A stretch of 64,000 bases of DNA from Symbiodinium natans. Taxonomy: Eukaryota > Sar > Dinophyceae > Suessiales > Symbiodiniaceae. The stretch spans positions 193,646 to 257,645 of the forward strand of contig CAJNDS010000007.1 of assembly GCA_905221605.1 (NCBI GenBank), written 5' to 3'. Position numbers and translations under genes: made by a program. The notes below the pieces were generated by a model. That model searched no databases, was not told the DNA's origin, and was given only the letters and a program-made list of their open reading frames with translations. This document shows, piece by piece, positions 1 through 12,000 of this stretch (its first letter is position 1; each line of letters starts with the position of its first letter).

Positions 1-121
1 GCGTGCGATGTTCGCCTCCCCAATGGGTCTGCGTTGAGGGTTTGGGGTTTGGGGTCTAGGGTCTCGGGTTTAAGGTTTAGGGTTTCGGGTTTAGGATTAA
101 GGGTTAAACCCGATTAAGGGT

Positions 122-190
122 TAAACCCTAAACCCTAAACCCTAAACCCTAAACCCTAAACCCTAAACCCTAAACCCTAAACCCTAAACG
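122..190. repeat. CCCTAAA tract with inverted junctions at its left edge
   Basis: About nine units. Just before it, TTAAGGGTTAAACCC occurs twice (96-128), a G-strand to C-strand switch like a telomere-to-telomere junction. Confidence 0.85.
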
Positions 191-232
191 TTAAGGGCTT
201 AGGGTTTGGGGTAGATACACAGATACACAGAG

Positions 233-310
233 ACCCGAGGCCCCACCGTCGACTCGGATGTGAGCACCACGGATGCCACGGGCCGAAGTCAGGCTCGACT
301 GCATCGTTGG
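233..310 (+). CDS. Exon-like island, unknown protein
   Basis: Open, protein-like segment (TRGPTVDSDVSTTDATG, then RSQARLHRW) after an AG and before a poly-G run. Bounded on both sides by telomeric repeat. No family recognised. Confidence 0.3.
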
Positions 311-337
311 GGGGGGGGGGGGGGGGAGGGGGGTGGT

Positions 338-430
338 AGGGTTTAGGGTTTAGGGTTTAGGGTTTAGGGTTTAGGGTTTAGGGTTTAGGGTTTAGGGTTT
401 GGGGTTTGGGGTTTGGGGTTTGGGGTTTCG
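338..430. repeat. TTTAGGG tract grading into TTTGGGG
   Basis: Pure units followed by the GGGGTTT variant. A G run of about 17 lies just upstream (309-326). Confidence 0.85.
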
Positions 431-711
431 GGTTGGGGGGGTGTAGGGCTTGGGGTTTAGGGTTCAGGGTTTAGGGTTTGGGGGCGGTTGGGGGGCACGG
501 GGGGTGGCTAGCGGGATAGCTGTTGAGATCTCTTGGCACTTGTCAGAGTCAGGGTTTCGATGTGCAAGGTTGCTTCTTCGCTTTACACATCTTGCTGAGG
601 GTACTAAGTCCCTGAACCCGAAGGCCTAGCCCCCAAACCCCAGCCCCTAAACCCCAAACCCGGAACACCAAACCCCAAGCCCCAAAGCTTGAAGCTCTGA
701 CCTTCCTTCTG

Positions 712-963
712 CGAACCCTAAACCCTAAACCCTAAACCCTAAACCCTAAACCCTAAACCCTAAACCCTAAACCCTAAACCCTAAACCCTAAACCCTAAAC
801 CCTAACCTAAACCCTAAACCCTAAACCCTAAACCCTAAACCCTAAACCCTAAACCCTAAACCCTAAACCCTAAACCCTAAACCCAAACCCTAAACCCTAA
901 ACCCTAAACCCTAAACCCTAAACCCTAAACCCTAAACCCTAAACCCTAAACCCTAACCCTAAA
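712..963. repeat. Long CCCTAAA tract
   Basis: About 35 units with two slips to 6 bp (near 803 and 880). Confidence 0.9.
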
Positions 964-975
964 CCCCAAAAGAAG

Positions 976-1095
976 ACTCCTTGGGGTGTTTGTGCCGGAA
1001 GCAACCAGGACTTGGAGAGTGATGCGGGCATGGAGGACATCGCAGGGCGAGAATTTGGGGTCGGGGTGAAGCACGGGTTGTTCTCTATTCGATGC
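976..1095 (+). CDS. Exon-like island, unknown protein
   Basis: 40 open codons after AG (GAAG|ACTCC), reading TPWGVCAGSNQDLESDAGM, then EDIAGREFGVGVKHGLFSIR. It lies exactly between two CCCTAAA tracts (712-963 and 1099-1173). Composition is protein-like and the other frames are less so. Confidence 0.4.
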
Positions 1096-1098
1096 CCT

Positions 1099-1173
1099 TA
1101 AACCCTAAACCCTAAACCCTAAACCCTAAACCCTAAACCCTAAACCCTAAACCCTAAACCCTAAACCCTAAAC
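1099..1173. repeat. CCCTAAA tract
   Basis: About ten pure units directly after an exon-like island. Confidence 0.85.
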
Positions 1174-1287
1174 CTTTTCGGGATCTTATGATAGCACCGA
1201 GCCGTGCAAATAGGGTGCTGGACCCAAAAAGGGCCAACAAAGTTAGGGAGCACGGGTACATCTTCAACCGCAAGCCCTATACTTTAA

Positions 1288-1463
1288 GCTATACAAGGAG
1301 GGGCCCCCTTACCATACTAACTATAAGTTAAGGGACTTACAACCTAAGTTAGGATCCTTATAACCCAATTTAGGGTCCTTATAACTCTACTTTTAACCCT
1401 AAACCCTAAACCCTAAATCCTAAACCCTAAACCCTAAACCCTAGGGGGGGCCCTCCTTGTAGC
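1288..1463. mobile_element. Inverted-repeat element (family J) containing ITS
   Basis: Ends ATACAAGGAGGGGCCCCC and GGGGGGCCCTCCTTGTAG pair as inverted repeats; a CCCTAAA tract (1395-1443) lies inside. Confidence 0.55.
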
Positions 1464-1638
1464 TTTGTTGTGATGCCACCCACGACGGTTGCAGCGCATT
1501 GAGGTGGGCTTCAGGAGGCACCCCCATCCCTGGAGGCTTCTTTCGTGGGTTGAGGGTTTCCGGGTTTAGGGTTCAGGGTTTAGGGTTTAGGGTTTAGGGT
1601 TTAGGGTCCTTACACGCCCACTAAACCCTGTACTGCAG

Positions 1639-1671
1639 AAGTGCTGGCAGGACCCGTGGTTTGCGTCGCAG
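1639..1671 (+). CDS. Short exon-like island (KCWQDPWFASQ)
   Basis: 33 nt between TACTGCAG and CAG|GTAGATG, phase 0 to 0. Good splice sites on both sides of a protein-like peptide. Confidence 0.35.
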
Positions 1672-2015
1672 GTAGATGTGGGCTCAGGCTCTAATCTTCT
1701 GCAGGTGGGGGGGCCCGAGGTGCCCCAACACAGGGGACAGGGATTAGGGTTTAGGGTTTAGGGCTTAGGGCTTAGGGCTTAGGGCTGAGGGCTTAGGGCT
1801 TAGGGCTTAGGGCTTAGGGTTTAGGGCTTAAGCGAAAGCCCTGACTGCCCGAACCCGACGTTCCAACGTCCTTTCGAAGCATGAAGGCTTCTGGTTTTAG
1901 GTTCAGCCTTGGCGGTTTTGAAAGTTAGGGGTTCGGCCGTAGGGTGTTAGTGTTTAGGGTCCCTAAACCTCAAACCCTAAACCCTAAACCCTGCACCCTA
2001 AACCCTATTAAATAG

Positions 2016-2070
2016 ATCTGGCAAGGAGAACTGGTCTCCAGACACAGTACCACGAGCCGTCTGTCCTGAG
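2016..2070 (+). CDS. Short exon-like island
   Basis: Between AATAG and CTGAG|GTGGGATG; reads LARRTGLQTQYHEPSVL. It could belong to the same gene as the DWDDT exon at 2398, but the phases do not join directly. Confidence 0.35.
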
Positions 2071-2397
2071 GTGGGATGATCGGGAGGGCTCAGCTACTAA
2101 ACCGCAGACCCTTCAGTGCTGTGTTGTGCTGTACTGTGCTGTGTTGTGTTGTGTTGTGTTCTGATACAGACGAACTGTTTGATTCGAAGCAGACTGATGA
2201 CCCATGCGACTGATGACACATGCACCTCCAAGCGGCCAAGCCGCATGTCGTGCCCGCAGTTGCTACCTGACATTGGCTAGCTCCGGGGTTTATTGAGCCT
2301 TTAGGAATTAGATACCCTAAGCCCCCGACCCGAAACCCTGAAATCTACTAAGGCCTATGTGAAGCAACTTAAGCCCACCCCTCCAGCCAAACACCAG

Positions 2398-5300
2398 GCA
2401 CGTGTTCTCATCCTCGATTGGGACGATACGTCGACCCCTCAGATGTTGGGCTGCCAGGCGTCTTTTGGGTACCTTACTAGGAAGCCAGAGTAGGCCCTTC
2501 TTCCCTTTTTGGGGTGGTTTAAGTTCCCTTGTAATCCGCTTTAAGCCAAAAAGGGCACCCTTTCATTCCTAGGTTACTCTTGGGTCTTGCATAGGTACTT
2601 CGGGTTTAGGGTTTAGTGTTTTGGGTACCCAGCAGGTACCATGATCTGGAGGAGTGGCCACGAAGTGTGGACAGGGTACTCGGAGCGTTGCCTGTCCCGT
2701 GCAGCCTCATCACTTTATGAAAATCTTTGGTCTTGCGCAAGTCTCTACCCTTTGCACCTTAAAAAGGGCTTCGGGTTCCCTAAACATTAAATCCCCAAAA
2801 CTTAAGCCCCAAGCCCTGAATCCTAACATTAAGACCCTATAACCTGAACGTTAAATCCCAAACCTAAACCCTGAATCCCAAATTTAAGCCGTAAACCCTA
2901 AATCCACCAACCCCTGAACCCTCATCCCACTAGCCCCTAAACCCCCAACCCTAAACCAGTTGAGGTTGGGATTTGGGATTTCGGGAATGGTGCCTCAGTT
3001 CATCCTCGGAGCTTCCCCCGCTCTCCGAACCGCAGAAACCTTAGGGTTTAGGGTTTAGGGTTTAGGGTTTCGTGTTTCGTGTTTGGGGTTTAGGGCTTAG
3101 GGCTTAGGGTTTAGGGTTTAGGATTCAGAGGTACCTCCACCCAAAGAGCCTAAAGCCCTATCAACCCACCAGATCAGCACCCTGAGCCCCCCAAGAACCC
3201 GATACCCTAGACTCCCTACACCCTCCGCTCCTCAAAACCCCTAAACCCCTAAACCCTAAATCCCTAAACCCTAAAGCCCTAAAGCCCTAAAGCCCTAAAC
3301 CCCTAAACCCCTAAACCCCTAAACCCCAAACCCCTAAACCCCTAAGCCCTAAAGCCCTAAAGCCCTAAGCCCTAAGCCCTAAAGCCCTAAAGCCCGAAGC
3401 CCTAAGCCCCCAAGACGCCGTGACGCAGAGGCCCTCTCCCAAGGCAGAAGTACCAATTCAATAAACCTCGAAGCTTAAACTCTACCTACGTGCCCAGCTA
3501 GTACAGGGCCTTCCCCTAACCCTTTACCTAAACCCTAAACCCTAAACCCTAAACCCTAAACCCTAAACTCTAAACCCTAAACCCTAAACCCTAAACCCTA
3601 AACCCTAAACCCTAAACCCTAAACCCTAAACCGTGGCTGAGGGGATCAAGCCTGTATCTCAGGGGCTAAAATGCCGTTAATTTGTAGGGCTCGGGGAAAC
3701 AGGTACACCCTCCTAAGCCCGAAACCCTACGGGCCTTCTTTCAACTTCAAACCTGAAATCTTAAACCCCCAAACCCCCAAACCCCCCAACCCCCAAACCC
3801 CCAAACCCCCAAACCCCCAAACCCCCAAACCCCCAAACCCCCAAACCCTAAACCTTAAACCCTAAACCCCCAAACCCCAAATCTCAAACCCCCAAACCCT
3901 ACACTTCAGAACCCAGGCCTCCTAGAAACCTCAAAACGCCACAACCCTCCACCCTAAGCCCGATGCCCTGACCCTTGGGATGTTCCCCCTTTTTTCTAAC
4001 AGGTCCTTCGTTGGGAGTACAATAGGGGGTTTAGGGTTTAAGGTTTGGGGTTTGGGGTTTAGGGTTTGGGGTTTGGGGTTTAGGGTTTAGACTTCAGGTT
4101 TGGGTTTAGGGTTGAGGGTGTAGGGTAACAGTCCTTTCATAGGGATTTAATCGGGCCCCATTAAGGACTGTTAGTACAAGGGGGAACATCACAACCTACA
4201 CCCTAAACCCCGGAGACTCCTCCCGATGGAACCTCGCAGAAGTCATGTCTCACACCGCTGTGCTACATAAACCCCGAGTAATCAGGGCCTTAAAAGGCCT
4301 TAAAAGGCCTTAAAAGGCCTTAAAAGGCCTTAAGGGTTTAGGGTTTAGGGTTTAGGGTTTAGGGTTTAGGGTTTAGGACCTTGAAACCCTACGTCCGAAA
4401 TGCTCCCTGAGTCCCAGGCTCCTGCCGACCGGATTTCTTAGGGATGCACTCAAGATCTACTCGAACTACAGGCAGGGTTTAGGGTTTAGGGTTTGGGGTT
4501 TGGGGTTTAGGGTTGAGGGTTGAGGGTTGCGGGTTGAGGGTTAAGGGTTTGGGGCTTGTAGTTAGGGCTTAGGATTGAGGGTTTCGGGTTGGGGTTTGGG
4601 GTTTAGGGTTTGGGGTTTGGGGCCTCTGGTCCACTTTAGAGTCTTACTTATTTTTGTTTTGGTGCTTTGGGGGGTTTTGGTTGGAGGTAACCCGTGCTTT
4701 GAAGGGGTCCAGGTACTGTCCTGTGGAAGTCTGGTCCGCGCATATACTGGGTGTCCTTTTGGGGGAGATCAGTGAAGACAATGTGTCCATCTCTGAGTCG
4801 GCGGGGGGGCGGGGGGAGGGGGCAGGGGGTGCACGCAACAAGATTAGTATGTGGAGCCTTGAACCCTTCAGCTTAACCCCTAAAATATAGGCTTAAGGGT
4901 TTAGGGTGAACCCTAGACTGACAAGGCATAAGAACGTGTGCCCTGAGGTGAGCCGAAAGGAGCTTAGCGTCTAGGGTCCAGGGTTTGGGCTTTAGCCTGT
5001 GGTGTTTAGGCTTTGGCTTTTTTGGTTTGAGTGTAGCGCCCCCCCCGTCCCCCCCCCCCCGTCCCCCCCTCCCGTCCCCCCCCCCCCGTCCCCCCCCCCC
5101 CGTCCCCCCCCCCCCTCCCCCCCCCCCGCCCCCCCCCGTCCACTGAGTGCATGAGAATCCCTTCGCCTCTGCTCAACACATCGCGCCCACACCAGCCAGC
5201 AGCCTAAACCCTAAACCCTAAACCCTAAACCCTAAACCCTAAACCCTAAAAGCTTTAGCCCCAGACCCTGGGCTCCAGGCTTCTTGAACCCAGAACCCTA

Positions 5301-8300
5301 AAGCCTATAACTCCTAAACCCTAAAAGCCTAAACCCCAAAACCCTAAAAGCGCAAAAACCTAAAACCCTAAAACCCTAAAACCCTAAAACCCTAAAGCCC
5401 TAAAGCCCTAAAGCCCTAAAGCCCTAAAACCCTAAAACCCCAAACCCCTAAACCCTGAATGCTATCTTCTCCCTCTGAGCGAGAGTTTTCAGGGCCGTGG
5501 GCGTCACGCAGATCCGGCGGCCGTCAATGCTCGGGGACCCAGCTATTCAAATCATGGTTTTTTTTGCTTGGAGGTTGTGGGTTTAGGGTTTAGAGTTTAG
5601 CGGGCCGGGTTGTTGGGGCTTTCAGTGTCGGAACTTAGTCAGTGTGTTGATGTTCAGGGCACTCTTGTTCTGCTGAAACCCTGAAACCCTAAGCCTCAAA
5701 CTGCCTAGACCCTAAACCCTCAACCCTACACCCTACACCGTACACCCTACGCTCTACACCCCCAGCCCACCCAAAATATGGTCGGATTCTTGTGAAACCG
5801 CCCTCTGCCCAACCCAAAGGTTGATTTTATGCTGTACCCGTTTTTGGTTTGCGACGGAGGGCTTACTTAGGGTTTATAGGGTTTATAGGGTTTATAGGGT
5901 TTGTAGGGTTTATAGGGTTTATAGGGTTTATAGGGTTTGGGGTTTGGGTTTGGGGTTTGGGGTTTGGGGTTTAGGCTTTCAGGGTTCTGGGTTTGGGCCT
6001 TATAGGATTTACGGTTGAGGGTTAGCGGCGTCTAGGGTCAAGGGTTTTAGAATGCCCAGGAAAGCCCATTTGATAAACCCTGAACCCTAAACCCTCAATC
6101 GCTGGAGTTCAGGATGCGAAAGGGTGGCAAGAGCACCAGCAGTGGCAGGCAGCTCGAGTCCTGCCAAAGGGTTTGTGGTTTAGGGTTTAGGGTTTAGGGT
6201 TTAGGGTTAGTGGTTTTGGGGCTTTTGGGCCCTCGGGGCTTGTGGGGATTTTACTGTAGCAGTTGAGGGCTGCAGGATGTTGGTTGCGTCTTTAGAGGTT
6301 TGGGGGTTTGAGGCCTGGTTTTCCGGGCTTTGAGTTGGTTGGGCTTTAGGCTTTAGCGTTGAGGGTTTGTTGTTGTTTGCCCCAAAACCCTAAATCGTGC
6401 GAAAATGATAACATGGAATGCGCGAAAAGAACAACAACGACACGAGCACAAGATAGAAAAGGACCGAAACAACTGATATTCAAGGGGCCACTAAGCCAGA
6501 TCCCACTGCTTCTCTGCACTCTGACTCGTTAATATACGGCCCTCACCAAGAGTACAAAATTAGTTCCGAATTCTCTTGACACTGCGTCCATAAAGCCAGA
6601 CAAGTAGTTCAGAGTTCTTAACCCTAAACTCTTGACAAAGCCTTCCACCAGGGCACCAAGCGGATCGAGCCACGCCTCTACCGGCGCCCTGGCTGCTTGG
6701 GAACTTTGTCTGCGGGGCTTGGGGGTTTAGGGTTTAGGGTTTAGGGTTTAGGGTTTAGGGTTCAGGGATCCCCCAAAGGTTTGGGTAATTATTGGCCATT
6801 GGTCATCCAGCTGGTGGAGACCATGGGCCGCAAATAGTGAAGTTTAGCCAGTTGAAGTGAGTTTGGGGTTTAGGGTTTAGGGTTTAGGGTTTAGGGTTTA
6901 GGGTTTAGGGTTTAGGGTGCAAACGTTCGAGGCTGCTCTGTGCGAACACAAGGACACCAGACCTGCTTTCTGAATTGAAGGGGGTTGACTCAACCCCTCC
7001 CCCCCCCCCCCCACCCCCTTGATGAGGCCTCCCGTAAACTCCAAAACTCCAAACGTCGAATTCCGAATCCCAAATAACCCTCAATTGCCCTAAACCCTGA
7101 AACCCTCAACCCCAACCCCCTCAAACCCCAAACCCCAAACCCCCAACCCCAAAACAAGCCCTAAACCCTAAGCCCTAACAACCCTAAACCCTCAAACCCT
7201 CAACCCTAAAGCCTCAAACCCTCAACCCTAAAGCCTCAAACCATCAACAGACCGGCCCACAGGCTGCCGAGAAGGTCGAAGGCTAACAAGTCCACAGATT
7301 TGAGGTTTAGGGTTTAGGGTTTAGGGTTTAGGGTTTAGGGTTAGGGTGTAGGGTTTCGTTTTTTTTGTTTTCGGGCCCTTTGCCATCTGTGCACCGAACC
7401 CTCATCCCTTCCTCGGCCGCCCTTCCCAGGATTTCCATGCATGCCAGCGCTAGAGCCCCTTGTCAGCAATTCATTGTCCCCTCAACCCTAAACCCGAAAC
7501 CTCAAACCCTAAACCCGAAACCCTAAACCCTAAACCCCAAACCCCAAACCCTAAACCCCAACCCCTAAACCCTAAACCCAAAGCCCTGAACCCTAAAGCC
7601 TGTTGTCCTTTGGGTGCTAGGCCTCTGTTCTTAAAGTGATCAATGCCAACAAGGGGGCCCTTATTGTAGACTACAAAAGTCGTGGCATCCTACAGGCAGC
7701 CATGTGCTGTGTCCAGATTTTTCGGGAAGACAACATTCGCAACTTAAGAAGCCTTCCTCCTCGACTTCTATGGAAGACATCCTGTCAAATATTATCCTTG
7801 CGATCCTGAATCACGAGGATGAACTCTCAGCCTTGCGCTAGCATCACGGATGGATCTTCTACGCTTCGGTGCAGCCACCCAGCAGCGTAGTACCATCACT
7901 TACGACCATTCAACAGAAGTGGCGACAGGATCGTACCAAGGCAGCCCAAGAACTACCGGTGCGCTTGGTTCTCTTTTCTGGCCTGTTGCATGAACTCAAC
8001 GCAAGATTGAATGCTCTCGATTACCAGAATCTAGCGCGTGAGACAGGTGCGAGGACGGCATCACACAGACGAGAATCCAGAATACTACTGGATTTAGCGT
8101 TGAAGAGCGTAGGGTTCTAGGGTCTAGGGATAGGTGCTATGTAACATGTTCTCTTATTGGCCCTAGACCCTACACCCTAAACCGTAGGAGGTCGACAGGA
8201 ATGTGGTAAAGTAGGCTAGATGGTACGGAAACCATAGAATCTAGGATGCCCAGTAGTACCCTTATTCCCTTTTTGGTAGGTTTAGGTTCCCTTATAAACC

Positions 8301-8998
8301 CCTTTAAACAAAACAGGGCACCCTTTTTCATCCTAGGTTACTGGGCAACCTAGGAATGTACGGTATACCCGGACCCATCTTCTGGTCAAACATTTTGACG
8401 GTGACAAGCGTAACCGCACAGGCCCGATGTACCCGTTCACCCGACCTCAAGCCCTAAACCCTTATAACCCTAAACCCTGAACCCTTATAAACTTATGATA
8501 AACCCTAAAAACCTAGAACCCTAACACCCCGTAACCCTAGAACCCCTAAAACCCTAAAACCCTAAACCCCAAACCCCAAAACCCTATGTACCCTATGTAA
8601 ACCCTAAACTCTAAGTCTAAGCCCTAAACACCCTAAACCGCCAAACAACCCTAATACCCTAAACCCCTAACACCCCGGACCTTTTCTCAGTCCCTAAGAT
8701 GGCGTCTTTTCGAGTTCGGTGGGATCACGCCGACAGAGCCCTAATCGCGAGAATCGTGAACCTCTGTACGCCCGATGGATTCCAACAAGTTTAGGGTTTA
8801 GGGTTTAGGGCTTAGGGTTTCGGTGTATCAGAAAGCGCAGGAGCGGGAAAGTTTACAGGCTTCAGGGACAAAAAGTTGAGCCAGGTAGGAGTTAGTCCTT
8901 CGGAGCTACACTACTAGTTGATTAAGAACCCCCCCCTCCCCAACAAGATCAGATGCAATACTCCCGTATAATCCCTTTATTGCCTTTATAAGGAAGAA

Positions 8999-9038
<40 letters not shown>

Positions 9039-12000
9039 TTTGGGGGGGGGGGGGGCGTTCTTAAGCACATAGTAGCACGGGCCTTTCGAAGAAGAAGTTT
9101 GTTCTGCCTGCACGAGGCTTCCGGATGCCACGTACCCTATAAACCCTATAAACCCTATAAACCCTATAAACCCTATAAACCCTATAAACCCTATAAACCC
9201 TATAAACCCTATAAACCCTGTAAACCCTGTAAACCCTATAAACCCTATAAATCCTATAAACCCTATAAACCCCACGAACCCTATAAACCCTACAAACCCT
9301 ATAAACCCTATAAACTCTATCGACCCTAGAAACTGGATAAACCCTAAACCCTTACCTGAGTTGCCTCTGAACCCCATGACGACCATGCAGCCGGGGGGGT
9401 TTAAGCTTGGGATATGGGGTTTTAGGGTTTAGGGTTTGAGGGTTAGGGATTCTTGGCAGCCCAGTGCTACCCTTTACCCCTTTTTTTTTGGCTCCCGGTT
9501 CCCTGAAAAAGTAACCAACCAAAAAAAGGGTGCCCTTATTATAATATGGTTGCTGGGCTACCACGGTTTAAGGTTTAGGGTTTAGGGTTTAGGGTTTAGG
9601 GTTTAGGGTTTTGGGCTTAGGGCCCCAAACCTTAAACGTCGTGCCAAGGGCCCACGCCAACCTGGTGCGCCAGGTGTTGACGACCGCGAGGCCGGCCCAT
9701 TTCTTTTGGGACGCTTTTTTATTTTCCTATGTAGTTTTATGGGTTGGTGGCCTCTTTAAGTAATTCGGGTTCCTGTTTTATAGGGGTTTCTTGTGAGGTA
9801 TCTAGGGTCTATCTTAAGGTATAAGGGGAACAGATAAAGAGGCCACCGGCCTGTATAAGGCATATGTGGGTGTTTCTGCAATGGGTTTAGGGGTCGGGTT
9901 TAGGGCTTAGGCGTCAACACTCAACCCGCCTCAGCCCCAAGAGAGCCCTACTGGGTTTTAGGGTGTAGGGTTGATAGGGTTTAAGGCTTACGCAGGCTTA
10001 GTGTTGACGCCGAACCCTTCAAGAACCCTAAGCCCTAGTAAGTAAATGCCAGATACCATGCTATACTTATTCTATATGCTATTACCACATTTATGCTACA
10101 CCTATGCTATATAGTACACTTGCACGATCCTAAACCCTAAGCTTCCGATAGGGGTCCAAGGGTAGAGTCCCTTGAGTCCTTCCAAGGGGTTTTATACGGG
10201 CCCTTAATATTGTCCCTTACCTTACCTTGGGCCGTTGGGTCTTATAGGTTCTATAAGGGGTAAAGAAGGTGTCCCCCCGTTAAGGGCCCATGCTAACAGA
10301 CCATGTAACCCCTAACCTTAAAACCTAAAATAAACCCTAAGAGAGCGGGGGAATCGTGGAGGTCTCTCGCGCACGTAGCAATCGTGACGCTGGCAGAGCG
10401 GCCGGGAGCCTGGGTTGTGGTCTGAGGGCTTGTGGGGTTTAGGGCTTTAGGGGGTTTAGGGTTTAGGGTTTGGGGGTTCGGGGTTTAGGCTCGGGGGTTT
10501 GTAGGAGTTCGGGTTTGGGGGGGTGTAGAGGACGTGCGTCCTTTGCACAAGAGCATCTACTTGGCCAGCTGTCTCACTCATAGTGGTGCCCTGAAGAAAC
10601 AGGCCCGCGTAAAAACACAAAGGACCCTGATTTAGAGAACTTTCCACTTGTAGCACTAGTAGTCCTAGAAGCAGGCACCAAAGAAACCATACCACACAGG
10701 GTTTTAGCATAACGAATTCCTTAGGTTTGCGCTTGCCCTGGGTAGGGTGGCAACGCCAAGTCGCGAGTCGCGCTCACCCGCCTGCCCTTCCCTGTCCCCT
10801 GTACGGTTTACGGTTTGGGGTCTTGGGTTTAAGGTTTAGGGTTTAGGTTGCTCTAGACCCTGGAAATTCAAAGCTGCATAAGGAAGCCACCCAAAAGCTG
10901 AACGCTGAGTACCTACCCTAAACCTTAAGCTTTAAACCTAAACCCTAAACCTCAAATTCCCCTAAAGCTGAAATACCCCTAAACCTTAAACACCCCTAAA
11001 CTTTTCTTCCCTACACCCTAGGCCCTGGGCCCTCTGAACCTTAAGTACCCCTAACCCACCCAAAGCCTTAAATACCCCGAAACCCTAACGCTAAGCCCTA
11101 AACCCCTAACCCCTAAACCCTAGACCCTAAACCCTAAACCCCTAACCCCTGACTACCCAAAGCCTCAGACTCCCGAAGTCCGAGACCCCAGTTGGCCAAA
11201 GCAAAGGCCGTGGGTCTTCGATTCCGCAGAGCCGGCGGCCCAAGCAATGCAACCGAGGTTGAGGATTTAGGGTTTAGGGTTTAGGGTTGAGGGTTTAGGG
11301 TTTAGGGTTTAGGGTATTGGGGTTTAGGGTTTAGGGTTTAAGGTTTAGTTCAAAATGGGGCTATACCCACACACGAATTTGGCGAACCTGCCAGGACAGG
11401 TGTTTGGTTTGGGGGTGCTTGTTCCAGATGCCATGTCGGCCCGAGGGCGAATGGTTGCTTGGGTGACCGTTGCTGTATACAAGTCCTCATGAGGGACTAG
11501 GGAATGCAGTTATGTGTCTATATGTCAGGGCCCTATTTTCCTTGTTTTAGGGTTGGGGTTCCCTTATAATCCCCTTAAAACCAAAAAGGGTACCCTTTTC
11601 TTCCTAGGTTACTCCCGGGTGTAGAAGTCTATACCTACACCCTAGATTTCTTGCTACTGTCGGGGTTGAAGCTTGAGCCAAGAGCGCCGGGCTCAGGCAC
11701 TACTTGCCGGGTCTGAACTTGCCCCGGCTGCTACGCGACCTGGACATCCCTGTGTGCGCCAGGGAGTTTTCAACAGGGTTCAGGGTTTAATTCTTGTTTC
11801 GGGTGTATAGGGTTTAGGGGTTGAAGGCGTTTCTTGCGAGTTTGAAGGGCTAGACTAGAAGGTTTTCGGAGGTTTGGGGTTTGGAATAGGGCTTGGAGCC
11901 TGTGACCAGAAGCTGTTGAACCTCAAACGGTTCACGGCTGGGCCAGGGGACCCTAAATCTGAGCCCTGAAGCCGAAACTAACAATCCTCTGTCCGCCCTG

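Noticed and set aside
1-1000. True chromosome end
   Set aside because: Telomeric tracts occur in both orientations across all 64 kb and are interrupted by coding-like DNA, so density here is not evidence of a terminus.
2190-2222. C/D-box snoRNA (CTGATGA motifs)
   Set aside because: The two motifs are a 16-bp tandem duplication; no D box or terminal stem.
9099-9329. Plus-strand open frame with repeated KPYKPYKPY
   Set aside because: Same 9-bp array, other strand.
8949-9386. Long minus-strand open frame with repeated FIGFIGFIG
   Set aside because: It is the CCCTATAAA 9-bp array read backwards plus the T(n)G(n) tract of a family-G element; open because the unit is a multiple of three.
10456-10710. 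Minus-strand frame starting MLKPCVVWFLWCLLLGLLVL, resembling a signal peptide
   Set aside because: Antisense within an intron of the HAD-like gene, ends in repeat-derived sequence, no second support.
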